From Calditrichota bacterium (lineage in GTDB: Bacteria; Calditrichota; Calditrichia; RBG-13-44-9), in assembly GCA_024276455.1 (NCBI GenBank), contig JAJRXE010000043.1, positions 1 to 30,345 of the forward strand: a stretch of DNA of 30,345 nt, read 5' to 3'. Each line of letters opens with the position of its first letter. Position 1 is the stretch's first letter. Positions 16,103-23,517 of the stretch are shown here, in pieces. The notes under the pieces were generated by a model. The model ran no database searches. It saw only the letters and a list, made by a program, of their open reading frames with translations, and was not told where the DNA came from. Both the position numbers and the translations under genes were made by a program.

Positions 16103-16690
16103 ATGACACGAGGATGGTGGGCGATTTTCGCCCTTCTGTTGCTCATATCCGGGGGAATATGGAATGGTTGTAGCAAGGAAGCTCAAAAAGAGGAACCTAT
16201 TCAAAGGGAGGGAAGAGCCATGTCCTTTAAGTTACAGTCGGCCGCGTTTAAAGACGGCGAGAACATTCCGGTGAAGTACACCTGCAAAGGAGAGGACATT
16301 TCTCCGGCGCTGAGTTGGGAAGGGGCGCCGGAGGGAACCCGGTCGTTTGCCCTTATCTGCGACGATCCCGATGCCCCCATGGGCACCTGGGTGCACTGGA
16401 TTATTTACAATATCCCATCCCGGCGCAATAATCTTCCGGAGAATGTGACCAAAGACCGGGAAGTGTTAACCGGCGAGCTGGAAGGAGTGGTACAGGGGGT
16501 CAATAGCTGGCGACGTCTGGGGTACGGTGGGCCCTGTCCGCCGCCCGGTCCGCCCCATCGTTATTTCTTTAAATTGTATGCCCTGGATACTACGATTACC
16601 ACTCCCGGTCTGGACAAGGACGCGCTCCTGCGGGCCATGCAGGGACATATTCTCGGCGAAGCGCAAATCATGGGAAAATTCCAGCGCTAA
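16103..16690 (+). CDS. PEBP-family (YbhB/YbcL-like) lipoprotein
   Basis: The product is a phosphatidylethanolamine-binding-protein fold. Key stretches are YTCKGEDISPALSW, DDPDAPMGTWVHW, and GPCPPPG followed by HRYFFKLYALD, which form the anion-binding pocket. From ATG 16103 it has 195 residues, with a membrane-crossing start and a cysteine at residue 23 (IWNGC), an imperfect lipobox. The first ATG (16094) directly abuts GGGGG; 16103 is nine bases away and fits better. A third in-frame ATG at 16220 (MSFKLQSAAFKDG, where free YbhB proteins start) has its own strong GGGAGG eight bases upstream, so a cytoplasmic form is possible. Bacterial PEBP function is not well defined. It is divergent from pncB and runs in the same direction as mtaB. 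Confidence 0.88.
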   Translation: MTRGWWAIFALLLLISGGIWNGCSKEAQKEEPIQREGRAMSFKLQSAAFKDGENIPVKYTCKGEDISPALSWEGAPEGTRSFALICDDPDAPMGTWVHWIIYNIPSRRNNLPENVTKDREVLTGELEGVVQGVNSWRRLGYGGPCPPPGPPHRYFFKLYALDTTITTPGLDKDALLRAMQGHILGEAQIMGKFQR

Positions 16691-16821
16691 TTGCCAACTT
16701 TTAATCAGGATGAAAAATTCCCGGGGGGACTCGGGGGCAAAGCCCGGTTCCTCCGGGGAAGTTGGATCGGTGGGCACACGTTCAATCCTGGCAGTTTCCT
16801 CCCGGTAGAATCATTCCTCGA

Positions 16822-16852
16822 TTGTATCGCCATAAAAATTTTTTTATATTTG
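16822..16852 (+). promoter_or_regulatory. Bacteroidetes-type promoter candidate for mtaB
   Basis: TTG at 16822-16824 is followed after 20 bases by TATATTTG at 16845-16852, an exact fit to TAnnTTTG. It ends 30 bases before the mtaB start. The Bacteroidetes consensus is TTG-N(about 19-21)-TAnnTTTG. Confidence 0.5.
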
Positions 16853-16882
16853 CACGCTTTTGAAAAGAAAAACTGGAAAATG

Positions 16883-18169
16883 ATGAATCCAAGGGTTGCA
16901 TTTTATACATTTGGGTGCCGATTGAATCAGGCGGAAACGGCCATTCTGGAACAGCAGTTCGAGAAAAAGGGCTACCAGGTGGTGGATTTTCGCGAGGCAG
17001 CGGACCTGGTGGTGGTGAACACCTGCACGGTAACGGAAAACGGGGATGCCGATACGCGCCGCCTGGTTAACAAAATCAATCGACTGAATCCCCGCGCCCG
17101 GATCGCTCTGGTAGGGTGTCAGGCGCAGGTGCAGCGGGAGAAACTGCTGGCCCTGCCCAATGTGCACTGGGTGGTGGGCAACGAAGAGAAAATGGAGCTC
17201 ACCCGTATTTTGCAGGAGCACCGGGAGGACGAAAAACCGCAAGTGATTACCCCGGCCATCCGACGACGGAGCTTTACCATTCCGGTGGCGGGAATTGACC
17301 GTAAACATACCCGGGCGAACCTGAAGATTCAGGACGGGTGCGATTTTTTCTGTGCGTTTTGCATCATTCCCTATGCCCGGGGAAGGGCGCGCAGCCGGGA
17401 GTTCGAAGATATTCTGCAGGAAGCCCGCCAATTGGTAGCGGCCGGGCACCGGGAACTGGTGATTACCGGCATCAACGTTGGAACGTACCGCTACCAGGGG
17501 AAGACGGTTTTCGATGTCGTTGCGGCGCTGGAAGAGCTGGAAGGGCTGAAACGCATTCGAATTTCTTCCATTGAACCAACTACCATTCCGCTGGATTTTC
17601 TGAAAAAGATGCGCCGGGGCTCCAGACTCTGCCGCTATCTGCACATTCCCCTGCAGAGCGGAAGTAACGAAATCTTGCAGCGAATGAACCGTCGCTACAC
17701 CCGGGAAGAGTTCGCGGAATTCCTCTGGCAGGTGCACCGGGAAGTCCCCAATATTTGTCTGGGGACCGATGTGATTGTGGGATTCCCCGGAGAAACGGAA
17801 GCCCATTTCGAGGAAACCTACGCCTTCCTGCGGCAGTTGCCGTTGGCGTACTTTCACGTATTCAGCTATTCCGAACGTCCGTGGGCAAAGAGTCGAAAAT
17901 TGCCGGGGAAAGTTCCCAGAGAAGAAATAGAACGACGAAGCAAGCGCTTACGGGAGCTGAGCGCCCGTAAGCGGCGCATTTACCTGGAACAGCAAATCGG
18001 TCGGGTGGAAATGGTGTTGTTCGAACAGGAAAAGAAGGGCTACTGGAGTGGCTTAACCGATACGTACGTCCGGGTAAAGGTGCAATCGGCAGAGGATTTA
18101 AAGAACCGCCTCCGGGCGGTACGGTTGGACGAAATCGACGGCCAGACGATGATTGGGCATCTGGTCTAA
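16883..18169 (+). CDS. mtaB: tRNA N6-threonylcarbamoyladenosine (t6A) methylthiotransferase
   Basis: This radical-SAM methylthiotransferase of 428 residues adds a methylthio group to t6A37 in tRNAs reading ANN codons. Three cysteines of the auxiliary 4Fe-4S cluster are at 12 (GCRLNQ), 48 (NTCTV) and 79 (VGCQAQ). The SAM cluster CxxxCxxC is Cys153, Cys157 and Cys160 (DGCDFFCAFC). A C-terminal TRAM-like part follows (GLTDTYVRVKV). The wording GCRLNQAET and DGCDFFCAFCIIPYARG places it in the MtaB group, not MiaB or RimO. ATG 16883 is used; ATG 16880, one codon earlier, is equally possible, with GGA just upstream. The frame is open further back to 16691, but that part overlaps a promoter-like site and lacks family similarity. 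Confidence 0.94.
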   Translation: MNPRVAFYTFGCRLNQAETAILEQQFEKKGYQVVDFREAADLVVVNTCTVTENGDADTRRLVNKINRLNPRARIALVGCQAQVQREKLLALPNVHWVVGNEEKMELTRILQEHREDEKPQVITPAIRRRSFTIPVAGIDRKHTRANLKIQDGCDFFCAFCIIPYARGRARSREFEDILQEARQLVAAGHRELVITGINVGTYRYQGKTVFDVVAALEELEGLKRIRISSIEPTTIPLDFLKKMRRGSRLCRYLHIPLQSGSNEILQRMNRRYTREEFAEFLWQVHREVPNICLGTDVIVGFPGETEAHFEETYAFLRQLPLAYFHVFSYSERPWAKSRKLPGKVPREEIERRSKRLRELSARKRRIYLEQQIGRVEMVLFEQEKKGYWSGLTDTYVRVKVQSAEDLKNRLRAVRLDEIDGQTMIGHLV

Positions 18170-18173
18170 CTTG

Positions 18174-18189
18174 CTCCGGGATTCCGGAG
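18174..18189 (+). other. Small stem-loop between mtaB and miaB
   Basis: CTCCGG-GATT-CCGGAG starts four bases after the mtaB stop. There is no T-run, so it is not a normal terminator; it may protect or process the transcript. Confidence 0.45.
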
Positions 18190-18259
18190 AAGGGAAATTA
18201 TTTCGATTTTTAGCGTTATTTTCCAAGAGGGTGAAACGTATTAAAATAGAAAGAGGCCA

Positions 18260-19582
18260 ATGAAAAAGGTTTACATAGAGACGTACGGTTGCCAGATGAA
18301 TGAATACGACACCGAGCTGGTGCGGGCCATTCTGCAAAAAGAAAACTACCAGTTTGTGGACGACGAAACGGAAGCGGACATCGTCATGCTCAACACCTGC
18401 TCGGTTCGGGACAACGCCAACCGCAAGGTGTACAACCGGATTCACAACCTTCGCCACACCCGAAAGGACGGGCGAGTTATGATTGGCGTGCTTGGGTGTA
18501 TGGCCACCAATTTCCGCAAAGCCTTGCTGGAAGACCGCCATCTGGGACTGGATTTTGTGGCCGGACCGGATAGTTACAAGCGTTTGCCCCAGCTTCTCAA
18601 ACAGGTGGAAGAGACCGGTCAACAGGCATACGATGTGACGCTTTCCGAGTTCGAGGACTACGCGGACGTGTACCCTTCCCGCAGGGAAGGAGTCAATGCC
18701 TGGGTGGCTGTAATGCGAGGATGCAATAATTTCTGCACGTTTTGCGTGGTGCCCTACACCCGGGGACGGGAACGCAGTCGTGCTCCGGAAAATGTGGTGG
18801 AAGAAGTGCGCCATCTGGCGGCAGAAGGATTTAAGCAGGTTACCCTGCTGGGACAGAACGTGAATTCTTACCACTACGAAGGCCACGATTTTGCTTATCT
18901 GCTGGAAAAGGTTAGCGAAGTGGACGGAATCGAGCGAATTCGCTTTACCTCTCCCCATCCCAAAGATTTCCCACAGCGGTTGATTCAGGTGATGGCGGAG
19001 AATCCCAAGGTGTGTAAACATATTCATCTGCCTTTGCAAGCGGGCAACGACCGCATTTTGGAACTGATGAATCGGACCTACACCCGGCAAGATTTCCTGC
19101 GGTTGGTGGAAGAACTGCGCCGGCGTATTCCCGCTCTGGCGTTGACTACCGACGTCATTGTGGGATTTCCGACCGAAACCGATGCGGAGTTTGAAGATAC
19201 CGTGCGCGTTATGGAAGAGGTACAGTTCGATTCCGCCTTCATTTTCAAATATTCCGAACGCCAGGGCACCATTGCCGCCCGTAAATACCCGGATGATGTG
19301 CCGGAAGAGAAAAAAACGGAGCGCATTGTACGCCTCAACGAGCTGCAAAAAGAAATTTCTTTGCGCCGTAATCGCGCTGAGATCGGCTCGCTGCAGGAAG
19401 TGCTCGTTGAACAAGAACGCACCCGTAAATCTCCCAACGATTTTCAGGGGCGCACCGATGGAAATAAACTGGTGATTTTTCCGGCCGGAAATTACCGGCG
19501 GGGTGATTTTGTGCAGGTGAAAATTACCGATGCAACCGCCCACGTGCTGAAAGGCGAAGTGGTTAAAAAAGGGCGTGCCTGA
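18260..19582 (+). CDS. miaB: tRNA-2-methylthio-N6-dimethylallyladenosine synthase
   Basis: The 440-residue product is a paralogue of the preceding gene. The auxiliary-cluster cysteines are at 11 (YGCQMNEYD), 47 (NTCSVR) and 80 (LGCMA). The SAM cluster is Cys155, Cys159 and Cys162 (RGCNNFCTFC), followed by VVPYTRGRERSR, typical of MiaB. GQNVNSY and HLPLQAGNDRIL are further family marks, and a TRAM domain closes the protein. MiaB methylthiolates i6A37 in tRNAs reading UNN codons. The ATG at 18260 has AAAGAGG with a short spacer. It lies 90 bases after mtaB and is likely transcribed with it; the two together cover both common hypermodified purine-37 types. Confidence 0.96.
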   Translation: MKKVYIETYGCQMNEYDTELVRAILQKENYQFVDDETEADIVMLNTCSVRDNANRKVYNRIHNLRHTRKDGRVMIGVLGCMATNFRKALLEDRHLGLDFVAGPDSYKRLPQLLKQVEETGQQAYDVTLSEFEDYADVYPSRREGVNAWVAVMRGCNNFCTFCVVPYTRGRERSRAPENVVEEVRHLAAEGFKQVTLLGQNVNSYHYEGHDFAYLLEKVSEVDGIERIRFTSPHPKDFPQRLIQVMAENPKVCKHIHLPLQAGNDRILELMNRTYTRQDFLRLVEELRRRIPALALTTDVIVGFPTETDAEFEDTVRVMEEVQFDSAFIFKYSERQGTIAARKYPDDVPEEKKTERIVRLNELQKEISLRRNRAEIGSLQEVLVEQERTRKSPNDFQGRTDGNKLVIFPAGNYRRGDFVQVKITDATAHVLKGEVVKKGRA

Positions 19583-19655
19583 AAAGGTACTTTTACGGCG
19601 CTGTGAGTTTTACACCTTACCTCTGTTTTACCTGAATTTTCGCCAAATTAACCCG

Positions 19656-19672
19656 GAATCCCCTTCGGATTC
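19656..19672. other. Small stem-loop between convergent miaB and the ICMT-like gene
   Basis: GAATCC-CCTTC-GGATTC lies in the 129-base convergent gap. No T-run follows on either strand; a weak terminator is possible but not shown. Confidence 0.3.
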
Positions 19673-19711
19673 AGAAGGAAAGTGTTTGTTGCGGAACGTC
19701 CGCCAGGGGCA

Positions 19712-20275
19712 TTAAAAGTTCCCGGGAATTGGAGGATGTTGTTTGTCTGTTCCGTTGCTTTCTCCCTGCCACAGTCGTTTCAGGCAGGAGAGACGGAAGT
19801 TGAAGAACGGCACCTGCTGCCGGTAAGCCCGGTAGGCATCGCCGAATTTTTTCAGGGCTTCGCGCTCTTCCACCCCTTTGATTAAGATTAGCATCAAGAG
19901 CGCTTCGCCCGGCCAGATTAGCACCGCGAAGGTGGGAGAACCCACCAGGAGTGCCACGGCTAACGGAAAAAAGAGCAGACCCAGGTGCATGGGGTGACGC
20001 ATGCAACCGTACACGCCGTGGGTCACCAGCCGGTTGGTTTCCAGGCGCGGTAATTCGCCTTCCCGGCCGTAGTGTGCCAACAGCCGTCCCGTGTTTCGGC
20101 TGATCCGCATGACCACCGCCAGTAACAAAATACCCAGAACAAAGGTGACAAGGTGGAACAGGGGATTAAAGAATAGTTCCCGGAACCAGCGCAAATCCAA
20201 ATAAATTCCGCCCCAGCTTCCTCCCACCAGAAAAACCACCCAGATGAGAACACGCAAAAGATTGGAGACGTTCAT
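19712..20275 (-). CDS. ICMT/PEMT-like membrane methyltransferase
   Basis: The 187-residue protein has several membrane helices and the signature of the isoprenylcysteine carboxyl methyltransferase family. THGVYGCMRHPMHLGLL (about 85-101) carries the RHPxY-like motif, here with Met in place of Tyr. VEEREALKKFGDAYRAYRQQVPFF provides the conserved EE and Y segment for SAM binding. Bacterial members methylate lipids, sterol-like compounds or unknown small molecules; the substrate cannot be told here. The ATG at 20275 has GAGGA with a good spacer. A longer frame begins at 20320, but it lacks a ribosome site. It is convergent with miaB and divergent from mscS. Confidence 0.82.
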   Translation of the reverse strand: MNVSNLLRVLIWVVFLVGGSWGGIYLDLRWFRELFFNPLFHLVTFVLGILLLAVVMRISRNTGRLLAHYGREGELPRLETNRLVTHGVYGCMRHPMHLGLLFFPLAVALLVGSPTFAVLIWPGEALLMLILIKGVEEREALKKFGDAYRAYRQQVPFFNFRLSCLKRLWQGESNGTDKQHPPIPGNF

Positions 20276-20593
20276 TGGTTCCTCAAAAATTTGTGAAATT
20301 GTTTTACTATTCTGCTGCATCGAAAAAGAATATAAAACCCAAACGATCCGGTAGCCACGAGAAAGAAAAGAAAACCCCTCTGGAAATTGAATTCCGTTGA
20401 AAAATATTTAAAAATAGAGAAAATAATTAACCATCCATTTCCATAAAGATAATTTATTTTCATCTTGTTTTAGGTGGCGTGATTATTTAGTTTGGCGAAA
20501 ATTTTTCAGGCCAGGACGCAATTCCCCAATATACGGAAGTTCATGTAAGAAAAATCGGATGACCGATGTATTTATTTCAAAAGTGGAGGAATT
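20276..20593. other. 318-base divergent intergenic region (ICMT-like gene / mscS)
   Basis: It is AT-rich and must hold the promoters for both flanking genes. A small dyad ATCGG-ATGA-CCGAT (20554-20567) lies 27 bases before the mscS start and could be an operator. I saw no exact TAnnTTTG box with a matching TTG, and no gene. Confidence 0.4.
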
Positions 20594-21412
20594 ATGAATC
20601 AATTTCAGAGCTATTCCGATAGGGCCAAATCCATTCTGATTGAATATGGGCCTCATTTGTTGTTCGCGTTAGCGCTGTTAATTTTTGGTTGGTGGGCCAT
20701 AAAGCTTATTGTTCGAGGGGTTCGAAAAGCGTTGGAAAAGAGCAAGGTGGATGTGTCTTTGCAACGCTTTTTTTTAAGTCTGTTAGACGCTTCCCTGAAA
20801 GTTCTTTTGTTAATTAGTGTGGCTTCCATGGTCGGGATTGCGACGACCTCTTTTGTGGCGATCGTCGGTGCTGCCGGGCTGGCTGTGGGTCTGGCTCTGC
20901 AGGGAAGTCTGGCAAATTTCGCCGGGGGCGTCTTGATTTTGTTGTTTAAGCCCTTTAAAGTGGGAGACGTGATTGATGCCCAGGGGCACGTGGGGTCGGT
21001 TCATTCCATTCAGGTATTCCACACGGTTTTGAAAACGGCCGACAATAAAACCATTATTATTCCCAATGGGGCGCTTTCCAACGGCAGCATTACGAACTTT
21101 TCCGCCGAACCGACCCGCCGCATTGAAATGGTGTTCGGGATCGGCTACGACGACGATTTGCGCAAGGCTAAAGAAGTTTTATTCCGACTGATTAAGGAAG
21201 ACCCCCGCATCCTGAAAGATCCGGAGCCTCAGGTAATATTGAAGGAGCTGGCGGACAGTTCCGTAAACCTGGCGGTGCGGGTGTGGTGCCACAGCGGCGA
21301 TTACTGGGGGATTTATTTTGATTTCCAGGAAAAAGTAAAGCTTACGTTTGATGCGGAAGGCATTTCGATTCCCTACCCGCAAATGGATGTCCATCTGCAA
21401 AAACAGGCTTAA
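20594..21412 (+). CDS. mscS: Small-conductance mechanosensitive channel (MscS family)
   Basis: This is a compact 272-residue MscS-type channel. It has two N-terminal membrane helices and the Gly/Ala-rich pore helix AIVGAAGLAVGLALQGSLAN, followed by FAGGVLILLFKPFKVGD. The beta domain (GHVGSVHSI, then NKTIIIPNGALSNGSITNFS) and the C-terminal alpha/beta domain (EMVFGIGYDDDLRKAKEVL) follow. It opens under membrane tension and releases solutes during hypo-osmotic shock, in the inner membrane. Length matches E. coli MscS (286). The ATG at 20594 has GGAGG four bases upstream. It is first in a tight run with a WHy-domain protein 30 bases downstream. Confidence 0.95.
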   Translation: MNQFQSYSDRAKSILIEYGPHLLFALALLIFGWWAIKLIVRGVRKALEKSKVDVSLQRFFLSLLDASLKVLLLISVASMVGIATTSFVAIVGAAGLAVGLALQGSLANFAGGVLILLFKPFKVGDVIDAQGHVGSVHSIQVFHTVLKTADNKTIIIPNGALSNGSITNFSAEPTRRIEMVFGIGYDDDLRKAKEVLFRLIKEDPRILKDPEPQVILKELADSSVNLAVRVWCHSGDYWGIYFDFQEKVKLTFDAEGISIPYPQMDVHLQKQA

Positions 21413-21442
21413 ATTCGACTGGATTAAAAAAACGAGAAAAAA

Positions 21443-22318
21443 ATGCAACCGAACTTGGCGTCGCGTTACTCGAAATGGATGTTACGGTTTGTTTTATTGG
21501 CTGCTTTCTTTTTTCTCTGGCATTGCAGCTCTTTGAAGGAATTGGCTGTTCGGCAACCGGAAGTGTCGGTAATGCGAGTTCGCTTGAACAGCCTTTCGCC
21601 GCACCAATTGACCCTGCTTTTACAATTACAGGTTTCCAATCCGAATCCCATCGAAATCCAGCTGGCGGGATTTGATTACCGTCTGATGGTGAATAAACGA
21701 TCGGTTCTTGCGGGGAAGCTGGAGAAACGCTTTTCCGTTCCGGCCAATGGCGCAGACACTGTGGAAATCCCGCTGGGAATTCCCTGGCGGGATTTGTTTG
21801 CTCTCACCCGGGAAATAAGCCGCCGCGACAGTGCCTACTATTTGCTGGAAGGAGGACTGGTCTTCGATTTGCCGGTGATTGGCGAAACCCGCATTCCGGT
21901 TCGGCATCGCGGAACGCTGCCCATTCCCAGGATTCCCCGGGTAGCAATTGAATCCGTGAAAATCGATCGTCTGTCCGTACGCGGCGCCGACCTGGTTTTG
22001 CACTTGCGGGTCGAAAATGAGAATCCTTTTCCCCTGCCAATTCGGGAAATGCAATATCGGGTTCAGTTAAACGGTCTGGAACTGATGCAGGGGACTCTCG
22101 CTGAGCTGCAAAAAATCTCGTCCCGGGGAACGAGCCGGGTGGTGGTCCCCGTCCATCTGAATATTGTAAACCTGGGCAACGTAATTTCCCGGACTTTTAC
22201 CGACAATCAACCGTCACTGAACTACCGAATCAACGGGCAGTTCTTCCTGTTCGATTCCCCAGACAGTGGGCAGGGTCTCCCTTTTGAATATCGGGGGAAT
22301 GTGACGTTGGTGAAGTAG
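21443..22318 (+). CDS. WHy/LEA14-type two-domain exported protein
   Basis: The 291-residue protein has a hydrophobic N-terminal segment (MLRFVLLAAFFFLWHCSSLKEL) and two copies of the LEA14/WHy fold. The first is at about residues 45-130 (LLLQLQVSNPNPIEIQLAGFD...), the second at about 168-260 (LVLHLRVENENPFPLPIREMQ...). NPNP and NENPF are the usual marks of the LEA type 2 domain, found in desiccation and stress proteins. Cys28 looks like a lipidation site, but the residue before it is His, not Gly/Ala/Ser, so lipidation is uncertain. The ATG at 21443 has only a weak purine-rich leader; M13 (21479) is an alternative. It sits between mscS and a DUF3078 gene, both within 30 bases. Confidence 0.8.
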   Translation: MQPNLASRYSKWMLRFVLLAAFFFLWHCSSLKELAVRQPEVSVMRVRLNSLSPHQLTLLLQLQVSNPNPIEIQLAGFDYRLMVNKRSVLAGKLEKRFSVPANGADTVEIPLGIPWRDLFALTREISRRDSAYYLLEGGLVFDLPVIGETRIPVRHRGTLPIPRIPRVAIESVKIDRLSVRGADLVLHLRVENENPFPLPIREMQYRVQLNGLELMQGTLAELQKISSRGTSRVVVPVHLNIVNLGNVISRTFTDNQPSLNYRINGQFFLFDSPDSGQGLPFEYRGNVTLVK

Positions 22319-22344
22319 TGGTTAACTAGCGAAGTAGTAAGTTC

Positions 22345-23223
22345 ATGATCAAAAAAGGAGGAATTGGAGTAATTAAGAAATATGTACTGCTGTTTATGGT
22401 CTGGTTTTTAGGGCTGAATCAGGTGGCGGCCCAGGACGATGCCGCAAAAGAGCCGGAGTACGGCTGGAAGAACAAAGCGGTGGGAAGTTTGAATTTGACT
22501 CAGAACAGCTTTGACAACTGGTCGCAGGGTGGCGAGAATTCCTTGGCCTGGCAATTAAATTTTAACGCCCGTTTCGAAAATAATCAGGAAAAATACAATT
22601 GGAGCAATTCGTTGAAATTGACTTACGGAATGGTAAAGTCCGGGAAGGAAGAAAGCAAGAAGTCGGTGGACGAGATTAAACTGGAAAGTGTTTTAAACTT
22701 TAATGCCGGGTGGTTCGTTCGACCCTACGGTGCGGTGAACGCCGAAACGCAATTTTCCAAGGGCTACGATTACGGGGCAGAGCCGAAGGTGGCTATTTCC
22801 GATTTCCTGGATCCCGGTTATTTCCGGGAGAGTATTGGACTGGAATACACCCACCAGGACAATTTTAAGACCCGTCTGGGTGTTTCCGGCAAACAGACGG
22901 TCACCCGTAATTTCCCTTTTTATTCCGATGATCCCGCGACCCCCGAAGTCGAAAAGTTGCGGCTGGAGTTCGGGGCGGAATCGGTAACGGATGTCAGCCA
23001 GAAGTTAGGCGAGAATTTGCTCCTGGTGTCCAAATTAGAATTATTCTCTAACCTGAAATCCGTGCAGGAAATTGACGTAAACTGGGACACCGTCCTGATT
23101 GCCAAAGTGGCCAGGTACGTGGAAGTCAATTTCAATTTTAAAATCTTTTACGATCGGGATATCTCCGTAAAACGGCAGTTGAAGCAAGCCCTGTCCATGG
23201 GCTTAACGTACAGTTTCCTGTAG
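22345..23223 (+). CDS. DUF3078 family protein, probable outer-membrane beta-barrel
   Basis: The protein of up to 292 residues has a signal peptide (KKYVLLFMVWFLGLNQVAAQ) and then the DUF3078 mark NLTQNSFDNWSQGGENSLAWQ (about residues 49-70). Alternating hydrophobic strands with aromatic ends run to a terminal phenylalanine region (LSMGLTYSFL), as in outer-membrane barrels. DUF3078 proteins are common in Bacteroidota and have no assigned function. The start is uncertain. The ATG at 22345 has no ribosome site, while AAAGGAGG lies inside the call (22354-22361), ten bases before an in-frame ATT (22372) that would begin the signal peptide directly with IKKYVLL. It is the third gene of the mscS run. 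Confidence 0.82.
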   Translation: MIKKGGIGVIKKYVLLFMVWFLGLNQVAAQDDAAKEPEYGWKNKAVGSLNLTQNSFDNWSQGGENSLAWQLNFNARFENNQEKYNWSNSLKLTYGMVKSGKEESKKSVDEIKLESVLNFNAGWFVRPYGAVNAETQFSKGYDYGAEPKVAISDFLDPGYFRESIGLEYTHQDNFKTRLGVSGKQTVTRNFPFYSDDPATPEVEKLRLEFGAESVTDVSQKLGENLLLVSKLELFSNLKSVQEIDVNWDTVLIAKVARYVEVNFNFKIFYDRDISVKRQLKQALSMGLTYSFL

Positions 23224-23318
23224 CGCCGTGAACGAACATTCCCCGAATGGTCCGGTGCTTTTTCGATGGCGCCCCGGAGAATTTTCTTGGGGACGTATTT
23301 GTCGCTTCCGGTGGGGTT

Positions 23319-23347
23319 CTCCCAGAGCCCCGGGGAGCGTTTTTTTC
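23319..23347 (+). terminator. Probable terminator after the DUF3078 gene
   Basis: CTCCC (23319-23323) and GGGAG (23333-23337) pair across a GC-rich loop, followed by CG and a run of seven T. It lies 96 bases after the DUF3078 stop and before the methyltransferase gene. The remainder of this 294-base gap shows no gene. Confidence 0.5.
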
Positions 23348-23517
23348 GAAAAAACCTTTGCGGCGCGTTCGAGACCTTCCCGCGTTTAAAGCCTTCGCGG
23401 AAAAACGACGGACACCTCAAAGAGATTCGCTCCGCGTGGTGGAGGAAAACGGAATAAAAAACCCGTTGCTTAAGATTACTTATTCCCATAGCTTACCGCA
23501 AAAAAGGTTCAAGACGA

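Noticed and set aside
16844..17857. 337-residue minus-strand frame opposite mtaB
   Set aside because: Shadow of a clearly identified gene.
18098..19543. 481-residue minus-strand frame opposite miaB
   Set aside because: Shadow of miaB; its codons follow the miaB pattern and no domain is visible.
20276..20593. Riboswitch or tRNA in the divergent gap
   Set aside because: No conserved fold, GTTCGAATCC-like arm or other RNA signature was found.
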